Assembly: GCF_023100845.1 (NCBI RefSeq)
Contig: NZ_CP095864.1
Span: 1,922,001 to 1,986,000, forward strand
Origin: Gordonia sp. PP30
GTDB taxonomy: Bacteria; Actinomycetota; Actinomycetes; Mycobacteriales; Mycobacteriaceae
Length of the DNA stretch: 64,000 nucleotides
Reading direction: 5' to 3'
The notes under the pieces are model-generated. The model was not told the origin of the DNA and searched no databases. It saw only the letters and a list, made by a program, of their open reading frames with translations. Each line of letters starts with the position of its first letter. The first letter of the stretch is position 1. Positions 18,230 through 26,443 of this stretch are shown piece by piece. The translations under genes were made by a program, and so were the position numbers.

Positions 18230-18253
18230 GGCAGAAGAATCTATCGCAAAAGT

Positions 18254-18405
18254 GTCGCGAATCTGTGGGTAGGGTCGCAGAATATAGTGAGACAGCTGAG
18301 ACTGAAGCGCGGCGAACTGCGGATATATCGGTGATTCAAGGCATGAACAACGACACGCCCGGGCTGTCGCAGAAAATTATGAGACTGTCGCGAAATGGGT
18401 GAGAC
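18254..18405. promoter_or_regulatory. Array of GTCGC / TGAGAC motifs upstream of the recombinase-like gene
   Basis: This unusually AT-rich 179-bp spacer carries four GTCGC sites (18254, 18274, 18366, 18387) and four TGAGAC sites (18288, 18297, 18380, 18400). Two 20-bp copies, 18274-18293 and 18366-18385, each run GTCGCAGAA...TGAGAC with 17 of 20 positions identical, 92 bp apart. A third, GTCGCGAAATGGGTGAGAC, follows at 18387-18405. It looks like an operator array, probably for the recombinase-like protein itself. Confidence 0.6.
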
Positions 18406-18408
18406 GAA

Positions 18409-19323
18409 TCAGGTGGTGGCGGTGTCGAAGTGGTCGGTGAGCTCACCGACGATCCGGTCCCACAGCGGCTCGGGCAGATCGTGGGCCATGCCGTCGATCA
18501 TGGCGAGTCGTGCTCCGGGGACCTCGCGAGTGATCGCGCGGGCGCCGGACGGCCGCATCAGCTTGTCGTGCGTGCCGTGCAGCACCAGGGTGGGCGCGGC
18601 GATCCGCCGGTTGTAGCCGACGAGCGATCCGGTGCCCAGGATGGCCGCGAACTGGCGCAGCATGCCGGCCGGGTAGTAACTGCGGTCGAAGTACTCGGCC
18701 GAGTGCAGGCGGGCCACCGCGGGATCCTGCGGGTAGACGGGGCTGCCGATGACGGCGCGCACCCGCGTCGTGTGCTCGATGATCTCGTCGCGGCCGGCCC
18801 CCTTGGGCGGGGGCGTGATGAGCGCCTTCATCTGCCGGGCGCCGGGCGGCGGCAGGAAGGCCTTGTTGTTGCTCGACATCACGATGGTCGCCGTTCGCGT
18901 CCGGTCGGCGTGCCTGGCCGCGAAGATCTGGGTGATCATGCCGCCCATCGAGGCGCCGACGATGTGAGCGCGGTCGATGCCGAGGTGGTCGAGCACGGCG
19001 CGGGCGTCGTCGGCCATGGCCGGCAGGCGGTACGGCGCCCCGGGCACCGGGAGACCGGCGAACGTGCGGCCGAGCTTCACGGGAAGCGGGGGACCACCGA
19101 CGCGGGCGCCGTCGAGTTTGCCGCTGAGGCCGATGTCGCGGTTGTCGAAGCGGATCACCCGGTAGCCCGCGCCGGCGATCAGCCGGCAGAACTCCTCGCG
19201 CCAGAACACCATCTGGGCCCCGAGTCCCATGATCAGCAGCACGGGCGGGTCGGCGGGGTCGCCGAACTCGTCGTAATACAGCTCGATGTCGCCCGACGGC
19301 GCGGTACCGGATCGTGTGGTCAT
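18409..19323 (-). CDS. Alpha/beta-fold hydrolase
   Basis: About 304 residues. Nucleophile elbow GASMGGM, acid in HGTHDKLMRPS and histidine in DGMAHDLP form the expected triad, and the oxyanion region is LIMGLGAQMVFW. The closest general resemblance is to haloperoxidase or esterase-type hydrolases. The frame extends upstream to 19446, but ATG 19323 (MTTRSGTAPSGDIELYYDEFG) begins the recognisable fold. Substrate unknown. It ends next to the repeat array of the recombinase-like gene. Confidence 0.85.
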   Translation of the reverse strand: MTTRSGTAPSGDIELYYDEFGDPADPPVLLIMGLGAQMVFWREEFCRLIAGAGYRVIRFDNRDIGLSGKLDGARVGGPPLPVKLGRTFAGLPVPGAPYRLPAMADDARAVLDHLGIDRAHIVGASMGGMITQIFAARHADRTRTATIVMSSNNKAFLPPPGARQMKALITPPPKGAGRDEIIEHTTRVRAVIGSPVYPQDPAVARLHSAEYFDRSYYPAGMLRQFAAILGTGSLVGYNRRIAAPTLVLHGTHDKLMRPSGARAITREVPGARLAMIDGMAHDLPEPLWDRIVGELTDHFDTATT

Positions 19324-19426
19324 GAAGCCATCGTGGCACGGCCGACGACGAGCGTGAGTTCGCCCGGTACTACGATTTCGTAGGTTGCCTGCCTTTCGGG
19401 GGCCGGCCCGGGAACTGGGAGAATCG

Positions 19427-20455
19427 ATGACCACGTCGGAGAACACCGCGCTGATCGAGCGCGTCGGCCACTACTACGTGATGGAACACGAGTACCAGGT
19501 CGGGCGCGAGAAGGTTCGCGAGTACGCCCGCGCGGTGCAGGACTACCACCCGGTGCACTGGGACGAGGCGGCCGCGGCCGGCCTCGGCTACTCGGGCCTG
19601 GTGGCTCCGCTGACGTTCACATCGATCCCGGCGATGGCCGCCAACCAGAAGCTGATGCAAGAAGTGGTGGTCGGCTACGAGACCTACGTGCAGACCGAGC
19701 AGGTCTTCGAGCAGTACCGCCCGATCGTCGTCGGCGACGTGCTGCGCACCGACGTCGAGCTCTCCTCCGTGCGGCGGATCGCCGGCAAGGACATGATCAC
19801 CATCACCAACACCTTCGTCGACCAGCACGGGGAGACCGTGCACCGCATGCACACCACCGTCGTCGGCGTCTCGGCCGACGAGGTGGATCCGGGCATCTCC
19901 GCGGCCGTCGCCAAGGTGATGATGCACGACGTCGACATCCTCTCGGTGGAGGATGCGGCGGCCGACTACGTCAAGACCGTCCGCGAGGGGGAGGCGCCCG
20001 CCGATTCGACCGCCGGGGCCACCCGCGCCGTCGGGTCGCGGAGCTTCGACGAACTGGCCAAGGGTGACCTGCTGCCCGAGCATCACACCGGGCTCTCCCG
20101 CGGCGACCTGGTGAACTACGCGGGCGTCTCCGGCGACGCCAATCCGATCCACTGGGACGAGTCCATCGCGAAGCTGGCCGGCCTGCCCGATGTGATCGCC
20201 CACGGCATGCTGACCATGGGCCTGGGTGCGGGCGTGATCTCCGCGTGGTCGGGTGATCCGGGCGCGGTCCGCCGCTTCGCCGTGCGCCTGTCCGCCCCGG
20301 CGATCGTGCCGGCCGACGGCCGCGGTGACATCGCGTACGGCGGCAAGGTCAAGTCGCTCGACCCCGAGACGCGCAGCGGCACGATGATCCTCACCGCCAA
20401 GGCCAACGACAAGAAGATCTTCGGCATGGCGACCCTGGACCTGCGCTTCTCCTGA
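19427..20455 (+). CDS. Fused (3R)-hydroxyacyl-ACP dehydratase subunits HadA/HadB
   Basis: Double hot-dog dehydratase of the mycolic-acid FAS-II cycle, 342 residues. The N-terminal half (about 1-170) is HadA/FAS1-like, with QDYHPVHWDEAAAAG. The C-terminal half (about 200-342) is a MaoC/HadB domain with the hydratase-2 motif in SGDANPIHWDESIA. M. tuberculosis encodes HadA and HadB separately (Rv0635, Rv0636), while a fused form is known in related mycolic-acid bacteria. The frame reaches back to 19385, but ATG 19427 has GGGAGA just upstream. No separate HadC gene is nearby. Confidence 0.88.
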   Translation: MTTSENTALIERVGHYYVMEHEYQVGREKVREYARAVQDYHPVHWDEAAAAGLGYSGLVAPLTFTSIPAMAANQKLMQEVVVGYETYVQTEQVFEQYRPIVVGDVLRTDVELSSVRRIAGKDMITITNTFVDQHGETVHRMHTTVVGVSADEVDPGISAAVAKVMMHDVDILSVEDAAADYVKTVREGEAPADSTAGATRAVGSRSFDELAKGDLLPEHHTGLSRGDLVNYAGVSGDANPIHWDESIAKLAGLPDVIAHGMLTMGLGAGVISAWSGDPGAVRRFAVRLSAPAIVPADGRGDIAYGGKVKSLDPETRSGTMILTAKANDKKIFGMATLDLRFS

Positions 20456-20497
20456 TCGGCGGCCCCGCCCGGACTGCGGCCCCGCCCGATCGGCGGC

Positions 20498-21412
20498 TCA
20501 GCCCTCCTCGTCCGCGGCGAGAGCCGGCACCTGCCTGAGCAACTCGGCCCGGTAGCCGGACAGGCTCGCCCTCTCTTGTTCGGAGACGGCCGGGTACGCC
20601 GGGTTCAGCCCGGACAGGGCTTCGAGCAACACGGCGAACGTCGACAGGTGGCTCGCCCACTTGTGGTCGGCCGGGATCACATGCCACGGCGCGTACTCGG
20701 TGCTCGTACGGCTGAGCATCTCGCTGAACGCCTTCTGGTACTCCGGCCACAGAGCGCGCTCGGCCATGTCGGTGGCCGAGAACTTCCAGTTCTTGTCCGG
20801 GCGGTCGATGCGTTCCAGGAACCGGCGGCCCTGCTCCTCGTAGGAGACGTTGAGGAACAGCTTGACGACGGTGGTGCCGTTGTCGGTCAGGTACCGCTCC
20901 CAGTCGTTGATGTCCCGGTACCGCCGCTTCCAGAGGCCCTTGCGGTGCAGGGTCGCCGACTCCGGCCACAGCATCTCCGGGTGCACGCGCGTGACCAGCA
21001 CGTTCTCATAGTGCGACCGGTTGAAGATGCCGATGCGGCCGAGTTCGGGTGTCACCAGCTGGTGCCGCCACAGGTAGCCGTGGGCGCGGTCCTGCGCGGA
21101 CGGCGCCTTGAAGCTGTGGACGTCCACGCCCTCCGGATTCACGCCGGACATGACGTGCTTGATGGTGCTGTCCTTGCCCGCCGCGTCGATCGCCTGCAGC
21201 ACGATCAGCAGCGAGCGATCGGCCTGCGCGTAGAACCTGTCCTGCAGCGCGAAGAGCTGCGTCTTGGCCTCCTCCAGCTGAGCGAGACCGTCGGCCTTCT
21301 TCAGGCCCTTCGGCTTGTCGCCCGTGTCGAAGTCCCGCGCGAGATCGACCGTGCTGCCCGGCTCGACCAGGGTGCGCCCCGCCAGCTTCTTCCAATTGAC
21401 CGTTGCGGCCAT
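20498..21412 (-). CDS. Polyphosphate kinase 2 family protein (first copy)
   Basis: PPK2-fold phosphotransferase of 304 residues that moves phosphate between polyphosphate and nucleoside (di)phosphates. Walker A is in QAIDAAGKDSTIKH, Walker B and lid region in GIFNRSHYENVLV, and an arginine-rich lid around ERIDRPDKNWKFSATD. Its sequence type differs from the second PPK2 at 46142-46978 and resembles the polyphosphate:nucleotide phosphotransferase branch (PPK2 with DAAGKDS). The preferred nucleotide cannot be assigned from sequence alone. Convergent with hadAB. Confidence 0.9.
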   Translation of the reverse strand: MAATVNWKKLAGRTLVEPGSTVDLARDFDTGDKPKGLKKADGLAQLEEAKTQLFALQDRFYAQADRSLLIVLQAIDAAGKDSTIKHVMSGVNPEGVDVHSFKAPSAQDRAHGYLWRHQLVTPELGRIGIFNRSHYENVLVTRVHPEMLWPESATLHRKGLWKRRYRDINDWERYLTDNGTTVVKLFLNVSYEEQGRRFLERIDRPDKNWKFSATDMAERALWPEYQKAFSEMLSRTSTEYAPWHVIPADHKWASHLSTFAVLLEALSGLNPAYPAVSEQERASLSGYRAELLRQVPALAADEEG

Positions 21413-21514
21413 GATGTCCTCCCTGATGAACGGATGCCTTCTCAGAGTGCCCGAACCGCGGCGCGCGGGTGCGTGGACCGGGCACCTGCCTCGGCGAGCG
21501 GCCGGTCGTCGCGT

Positions 21515-23248
21515 CTACAGGTGGATGCCGTAGACGTCGATCTTGCGATACAGCGACGACCGGGCGATCCCCAGCGCCCGCGCGGCCTTCGTCCGGTTGC
21601 CGCCGTATTCGCGCAGGGCCTCGACGATGGTGTCCCGTTCGGCGGTCTCCAGGGAGGTCATCACCCGCTTGGGCGCGGAGTGGACCGAGGGCGGCAGGTC
21701 GTTCTCGGTGAGCGGGCCGGTCAGGTTGACGCGCAGCGCGTGCCGCAACACCGTCACCAGTTCGGCGACGTTGCCGGGCCACGGGTACTTCTTGAGCGCG
21801 CGCAGCAGACCGTCGGTGAAGGCCGGCGCGCGATTCGGGGCCAGTTGGTGGGCGTGCATGCGGACGATCTCGGGAATGTCGTCGGGGTGATGCCGGAGCG
21901 CAGGGAGCTCGACGGTCATCGCGAAGCACTGGACCAGCGCGGATTCCAGGAGCGCGTCACCGCCCGGCCGTGCGGTGCCGACGATCCATCGTGCCGGATA
22001 GCGGTGCTGGTCGGCGGAGACCAGCGCGGCGATCTCGGCGTCGTCGTCCGGGGCGAGGGCGTCGATCCGCCGGAGCACCACGCTGGGGGCGCTGGAGGCG
22101 ATCGCCGCGCGCACCTCGGTGACGACGGCGGGGGACGAGCAGTCGACCATCGCGCAGACCGCCTGCGGATTCTTGTTGAGCTGCGCACCCCGGGCCAGGG
22201 TGGCGCGACCGGCGCCGTCCTCGCCGATCAGCAGGGTGTTGGTGCCCTCCGCGGCGAGCTGCGACACCCGGGCGCGGCAGCGCGACCACTGCGGGGAACC
22301 GCCCACCGAGCCGGGCAGGGCGGGGGCGCGGCCGCTCATGGCGCGCGCCGGGGTGCGAACCGCGGCGGGGGCGTGTTCCACCTCGAGGACCACTCCGGCC
22401 GACTCGCCGCCCTCCTCGATGAGGGTGCGCTTCACCTCGATCACCTGCCCGGACGGCAGGGTCAGGGTGAATTGGCGCAGCCGCGACGGCACCAGCATCG
22501 ACTGCGCCTCCTCGCGGAGGAAGGCCTCGTCGATCGGGTCGAGCAGCGGGGTTCCGGCGGTGTTCGACATGAAGACGCCGCAGCTCAGCGAGTAGACCGC
22601 GGTGGTGCGGCGGCGGCAGGCGGCCACGAAGGCGTCGAGCACGGCGAGTTGCTTGGCCGAGCCGCTGGAACTGAGGGCGCTCTCGATGTCGCGGGCCGCC
22701 GACACCACGAGCTGCCGCATCATCGGATTGGCGTGCCCGGTCTGGCAGCTGATGTCGATGATGCCCTCCAGCCGACCGGTCACCGGGTCGTGGACGGGGG
22801 CGCCCGCGCAGGTGAAGCCGCGGATCCCGGCGTTGAAGTGCTGGGTGCCGTCGATGTAGACGGGCATCCCCGTCTCGATGGCGGTGCCGACGCCATTGGT
22901 GCCGACCGAGGCCTCGGAGTAGTCGAAACCGGGGGCGAAGCAGGCGCGGTCGAGCAGATCGCCGAGCCGTCCGTCGGCGTCGCGCCGCAGCATCACCCGG
23001 GCGTGCTCGTCGGTCAGCGCGATGCTCAGCGGCATGCCCGACAGGTCGGTGTGCAACTGATCGAGCACCGGGGACGCGCACTGGACCAGGCGCCGCTGGA
23101 AGTCGAGATCGGTGACGTACTCGATCTGCGTGATGGTCCGGTCCGGGGCGAGACCGGCCTCCCGCGATCGCCGCCACGACTGCTCGATGTATCTGGGCAG
23201 ACCGATCGGGCTGGTCGCCTCACGACGATCGATACGGGTCGCGGTCAT
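21515..23248 (-). CDS. AcoR-like GAF/Fis regulator with degenerate AAA+ domain
   Basis: A 577-residue activator-like protein: an N-terminal GAF region (about 60-200), a central segment corresponding to the sigma-54-activator AAA+ domain (about 310-510), and a C-terminal Fis-type HTH (NRTKAARALGIARSSLYRKI). The Walker A position reads GEDGAGRA rather than GESGTGKE, and the GAFTGA loop that contacts sigma-54 is absent. Actinobacteria lack sigma-54, so it must act differently. Related proteins regulate propane, acetone and alcohol oxidation in Gordonia and mycobacteria. It lies downstream of the BVMO and esterase genes, so control of ketone catabolism is inferred. Palindromes precede it. Confidence 0.85.
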   Translation of the reverse strand: MTATRIDRREATSPIGLPRYIEQSWRRSREAGLAPDRTITQIEYVTDLDFQRRLVQCASPVLDQLHTDLSGMPLSIALTDEHARVMLRRDADGRLGDLLDRACFAPGFDYSEASVGTNGVGTAIETGMPVYIDGTQHFNAGIRGFTCAGAPVHDPVTGRLEGIIDISCQTGHANPMMRQLVVSAARDIESALSSSGSAKQLAVLDAFVAACRRRTTAVYSLSCGVFMSNTAGTPLLDPIDEAFLREEAQSMLVPSRLRQFTLTLPSGQVIEVKRTLIEEGGESAGVVLEVEHAPAAVRTPARAMSGRAPALPGSVGGSPQWSRCRARVSQLAAEGTNTLLIGEDGAGRATLARGAQLNKNPQAVCAMVDCSSPAVVTEVRAAIASSAPSVVLRRIDALAPDDDAEIAALVSADQHRYPARWIVGTARPGGDALLESALVQCFAMTVELPALRHHPDDIPEIVRMHAHQLAPNRAPAFTDGLLRALKKYPWPGNVAELVTVLRHALRVNLTGPLTENDLPPSVHSAPKRVMTSLETAERDTIVEALREYGGNRTKAARALGIARSSLYRKIDVYGIHL

Positions 23249-23342
23249 GTCGAATGCCTCCTCGGCTCCGGTTTCAGGGTTCGCGCAGAAGGGGAGTTAT
23301 GTCGGTCGCACTCGCCGCCGATGGCCGATCGGATGCCGATCC

Positions 23343-23381
23343 CGTCCGATCGGACGCCTCGCCCCCTGTCCGAACGGACAG
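23343..23381. promoter_or_regulatory. Two GTCCGA/TCGGAC-type palindromes upstream of the AcoR-like regulator
   Basis: CGTCCGATCGGACG (23343-23356) is a perfect 14-bp palindrome, and CTGTCCGAACGGACAG (23366-23381) has perfect 7-bp arms around AA. Their centres are 24 bp apart. They resemble the palindrome at 10673-10687 upstream of the SDR. They may be autoregulatory operators for the regulator that starts at 23248. Confidence 0.5.
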
Positions 23382-23400
23382 TGGACGAGGCGTCGTCCAC
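23381..23400. terminator. Hairpin after the MekB-like gene
   Basis: Perfect 8-bp inverted repeat GTGGACGA / TCGTCCAC with loop GGCG, 11 bp past the stop of the MekB-like gene on the minus strand. It may attenuate transcription between the enzyme genes and the regulator. Confidence 0.5.
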
Positions 23401-23411
23401 TCGGGGCGGAC

Positions 23412-24476
23412 TCAGACCTCGGCGGCCAGCAGCTCGCTCAGGTGGGCGTCCACCTGCTCCATGTACGTCGGTGCGACGCCGAAGAGCCCGAGGTGGCCGA
23501 GGACGTCGTTGATGACGCGGAACTCGGCGTTCGGGATCAGGTCGGCCTCGGCCCGGCAGTCGGCCGGCGGGAACAGCTGATCGAGGTCGATCGGCAGGAC
23601 GAAGACCTTGGCGGTGATCCGGCCGAGCGCTGCCGCCAGGTCGCCACCGGTGTGCCGCGCGACGTCGCCGCGCTGCCAGGCCCAGGCCTGGGTGAGCAGG
23701 TCGTTGGGGTCCATCGCGGTGAAGACCGGTTCCAGGAAGCCCGCCAGGAACTCCTCCTTGTTCTGGAATTCGAGTGCCCTGTACACCTCCAGCTTCCAGA
23801 AGTCGCTGGACAGGCCCTTGATGGCCCAGATGTGCGACATGCGCTTGAGGCCGTCGAAGACATCGGCGTTCGACGCGTACTCGCCGCCGTTCCAGCCCGG
23901 GTCGGACGTCATCTGCTCGCAGACCACCTGGGCGATCAGGTAGTCGTCCGGGGTGTTCTGCGCGGTGCCGGCGATCGGGGCCGCCCGCAGTACCTTCTCG
24001 GGGAATCGCACCGCCCACTCGTACGTCTGCTGGGCGCCCATCGATCCGCCGACCACCAGGGCCAGCGTGTCGATGCCGTAGTGCTCGCGCAGCAGGCGCT
24101 CCTGCGCCACCACGTCGTCGCCGATCCGGACGTGCGGGAACTTCGACATCGAGAGCCCGGCGTTCGCGCCGTCGGCGTTGTGCGGCGAGGTCGACAGGCC
24201 GCTGCCGATCTGGTTGACGACGATGATGAAGTACTTCTCCGGGTTGAGCGCGTGCTCCGGGCCGATGTACACGTCCCGCCAGGTGACGTGTGTTCCGGAG
24301 AACCAGGTCGGGATCAGGATCGCGTTGTCCTTGGCCTCGTTGAGGGTGCCGTAGGTGGCGACGGCCAGTTCGCAGTCGGGGATCACCCCGCCTTCCTCGA
24401 GGGCCAGTTCACCGATGCTGATCAGGTCGTACTCGCCCTGGAATTCGGGTGTGTAGAAGGGGTTGTCGATGGCCAT
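23412..24476 (-). CDS. MekB-like esterase (homoserine-acetyltransferase fold)
   Basis: Alpha/beta hydrolase of 354 residues in the MetX/homoserine O-acetyltransferase superfamily. The nucleophile is in VVGGSMGAQQTYEWAV, the oxyanion strand in LIPTWFSGTH, and the acid and histidine near LPIDLDQLFPP and INDVLGHLGLFG. In Pseudomonas veronii a protein of this superfamily (MekB) hydrolyses the acetate ester made by the ketone monooxygenase MekA. Here the gene follows the Baeyer-Villiger monooxygenase, so ester hydrolysis is more likely than methionine biosynthesis. It is 161 bp downstream of the BVMO on the same strand. Confidence 0.85.
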   Translation of the reverse strand: MAIDNPFYTPEFQGEYDLISIGELALEEGGVIPDCELAVATYGTLNEAKDNAILIPTWFSGTHVTWRDVYIGPEHALNPEKYFIIVVNQIGSGLSTSPHNADGANAGLSMSKFPHVRIGDDVVAQERLLREHYGIDTLALVVGGSMGAQQTYEWAVRFPEKVLRAAPIAGTAQNTPDDYLIAQVVCEQMTSDPGWNGGEYASNADVFDGLKRMSHIWAIKGLSSDFWKLEVYRALEFQNKEEFLAGFLEPVFTAMDPNDLLTQAWAWQRGDVARHTGGDLAAALGRITAKVFVLPIDLDQLFPPADCRAEADLIPNAEFRVINDVLGHLGLFGVAPTYMEQVDAHLSELLAAEV

Positions 24477-24637
24477 TGCTGGGGGTCTCCTTGGGGTCGA
24501 TGTTTCGGGGATGACGTGGCGGACGCCGGGCCCGGCCGCCGGACGGATCGGATGTGTTCCCGCTCACCATTGTGGCTCGGTGGCGGCCGGCGGCGTCTCG
24601 GATCGAGACGTTCGTGAGGCGGGCGGGCCGCGGGCGG

Positions 24638-26287
24638 TCAGGCGAAGCGGAAGCCGGGGTAGCCCCGGTCGGCGTTCTCGTCGGTGCGCTGCCGGAAATC
24701 GGCGGCACCCAGGTACGACAGGACGCGGCCGCGCGGTTTGCCCTCGACGTTCGCGCCGTTGTACCAGGAGTCGGTCTTGGCGATGAGGGTCGCCTGGGTC
24801 ACTTCGTCGTGGTGCTGCACCCAGGCCTCCTCGCCTTCCAGCGTCGGTTCGACGACGCGGTGACCGTTCTCCTGCATGTGACCGATCAGACGGGAGATCC
24901 ACTCGGTCTGCTGCTGGAGGCAGGTCGGCATGTTGCACAGGGCGGCCGACGGCGCGAGCGGGATGCCGGTGGTCAGCAGGTTCGGGTAGCCGTGCACCAT
25001 GAAGCCCATGGTCGACCGGATCTCCCGGTTCCAGTCGTCGGCGAGCGACCGGCCGCCGCGGCCCTTCGGATCGAGCCGGGACAGTGCGCCGCTGCCGGCG
25101 TCGAAGCCGGTCGCCATGATGATGACGTCCACCTCGTGCAGGGTGCCGTCCGCGAGCTCGATGCCCTCGGGCACGATCCGCGTGATCGGGTTGTTCCGCA
25201 CGCCGATCGCCTCGACGTTGGGGCGGTGGAACACCTCGTAGTAGCCGCGCTCCAGCGGGACGCGGTGGGTGCCGAAGCCGAAGTCCTCGGGCTTCGGGAC
25301 CAGCAGGTCGATCAGCTTCGGGTCGCGCAGCCGCGCCCCGATCTTGGCGCGCACGAAGTCCGAGACCGCCGCGCTGACGTCGGGATCGACGAACATCGAC
25401 AGGTACGACGCGATCCACAGCTTCAGCGAGCCGTCGTTGTAGCACTCTTCCAGCAGCTCGCGGCGCTCCTCCTCGGTGCGCTCGGCCCACTCCTTGGTGG
25501 TGTAGTCGTACTCGAAGCCGACCACGGTGGTCTTGACGGTGTCGCGCAGGTGCTCGAACTTGTCGTGGTAAGCCCGCACATCGGCCGTGGTGTAGTCGGG
25601 ATTCTTCATCGGCAGGGTGAACTGCGGGGTGCGGACGAACACCTTGAGCAGTTCCACGTCCGGCGCGATGGTCTGGATCACCTGGATGCCGGTCGCGCCG
25701 GTGCCGATCACGGCCACGCGCTTGTTGAGCAGCTGGACGCCGTCCCGCGGCCAGCGGGAGGTGTGGAAGATCTCGCCGAGGAAGGTGTCCTGGCCCTCGA
25801 ACATGCTGGTCAGCGGCGCCGACAGCATGCCCGCGCACGACACCAGGAACCGGGTGTCGATGATCTGGCCGCGGTCGGTGGTGACCGTCCAGCGGCCGGT
25901 CACCTCGTCGAACTCGGCGCTGGTGATCCGGGTGCTGAAGTCGAAGTCGTCGCGGACGCCGAGCTTGTCGGTGGCGTAGTGGAACCAGTCCTCGATCTCC
26001 GACTGGTCCGGGAACTTCTTGCTCCAGCTCCAGCCCTTGTAGAGGTCTTCGTCGAACATGTACTGGTAGATGTAACCCTCCGAGTCGAAGCGGGCGCCCG
26101 GGTACCGGTTCCAGTACCAGGTGCCGCCGACGTCGGAGGCCTCCTCGTAGCCGTGGACGTTCAGGCCGAGCTTCTTCAGCTGATAGACCTGGTACAGGCC
26201 GGCCACGCCGGCGCCGATCACCAGGGCGTCGAGGGTCTTGGTGGTTTCGCCGGATTCGGTGTCCGGGCGGGTGTCGGTGACAGTCAT
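24638..26287 (-). CDS. Baeyer-Villiger monooxygenase (ketone monooxygenase, MekA/AcmA-like)
   Basis: FAD- and NADPH-dependent monooxygenase of 549 residues that inserts oxygen next to a carbonyl, turning ketones into esters. Two Rossmann motifs, GAGVAGLYQ and GTGATGIQ, flank the BVMO fingerprint F-x-G-x-x-x-H-x-x-x-W-P, seen as FLGEIFHTSRWP. WYWNRYPGARFD is also typical. The frame extends to 26350, but ATG 26287 follows a GAGAGG ribosome-binding site. With the MekB-like esterase and AcoR-like regulator downstream it forms a plausible alkyl-methyl-ketone or acetone pathway, as in Gordonia TY-5 and P. veronii. It is divergent from an acyl-CoA ligase. Confidence 0.93.
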   Translation of the reverse strand: MTVTDTRPDTESGETTKTLDALVIGAGVAGLYQVYQLKKLGLNVHGYEEASDVGGTWYWNRYPGARFDSEGYIYQYMFDEDLYKGWSWSKKFPDQSEIEDWFHYATDKLGVRDDFDFSTRITSAEFDEVTGRWTVTTDRGQIIDTRFLVSCAGMLSAPLTSMFEGQDTFLGEIFHTSRWPRDGVQLLNKRVAVIGTGATGIQVIQTIAPDVELLKVFVRTPQFTLPMKNPDYTTADVRAYHDKFEHLRDTVKTTVVGFEYDYTTKEWAERTEEERRELLEECYNDGSLKLWIASYLSMFVDPDVSAAVSDFVRAKIGARLRDPKLIDLLVPKPEDFGFGTHRVPLERGYYEVFHRPNVEAIGVRNNPITRIVPEGIELADGTLHEVDVIIMATGFDAGSGALSRLDPKGRGGRSLADDWNREIRSTMGFMVHGYPNLLTTGIPLAPSAALCNMPTCLQQQTEWISRLIGHMQENGHRVVEPTLEGEEAWVQHHDEVTQATLIAKTDSWYNGANVEGKPRGRVLSYLGAADFRQRTDENADRGYPGFRFA

Positions 26288-26443
26288 GTGTTTTACCTCT
26301 CTGTGGCTGTGGTTCAACTCACTGACACCTAGTGTTGTGTTGCATAGCACGTTGTGGACGTCTCACTTTCGGACGCTTCTCACCGGCCGATCGACGCGCC
26401 GGTGCCCGGGGCGGACGGTCCTCGACCGTAAGGAGGAAAGACC

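Noticed and set aside
21515..23248. A true sigma-54-dependent activator
   Set aside because: Walker A is degenerate, the GAFTGA loop is absent, and actinobacteria lack sigma-54.
20576..23512. A 978-codon plus-strand open frame over PPK2 and the AcoR-like regulator
   Set aside because: It lies opposite two genes with clear domains and contains no recognisable motif of its own.
23412..24476. Annotation as MetX in methionine biosynthesis
   Set aside because: The fold is homoserine-acetyltransferase-like, but the position directly after a ketone BVMO fits MekB-type esterases better, and no other methionine gene is nearby.
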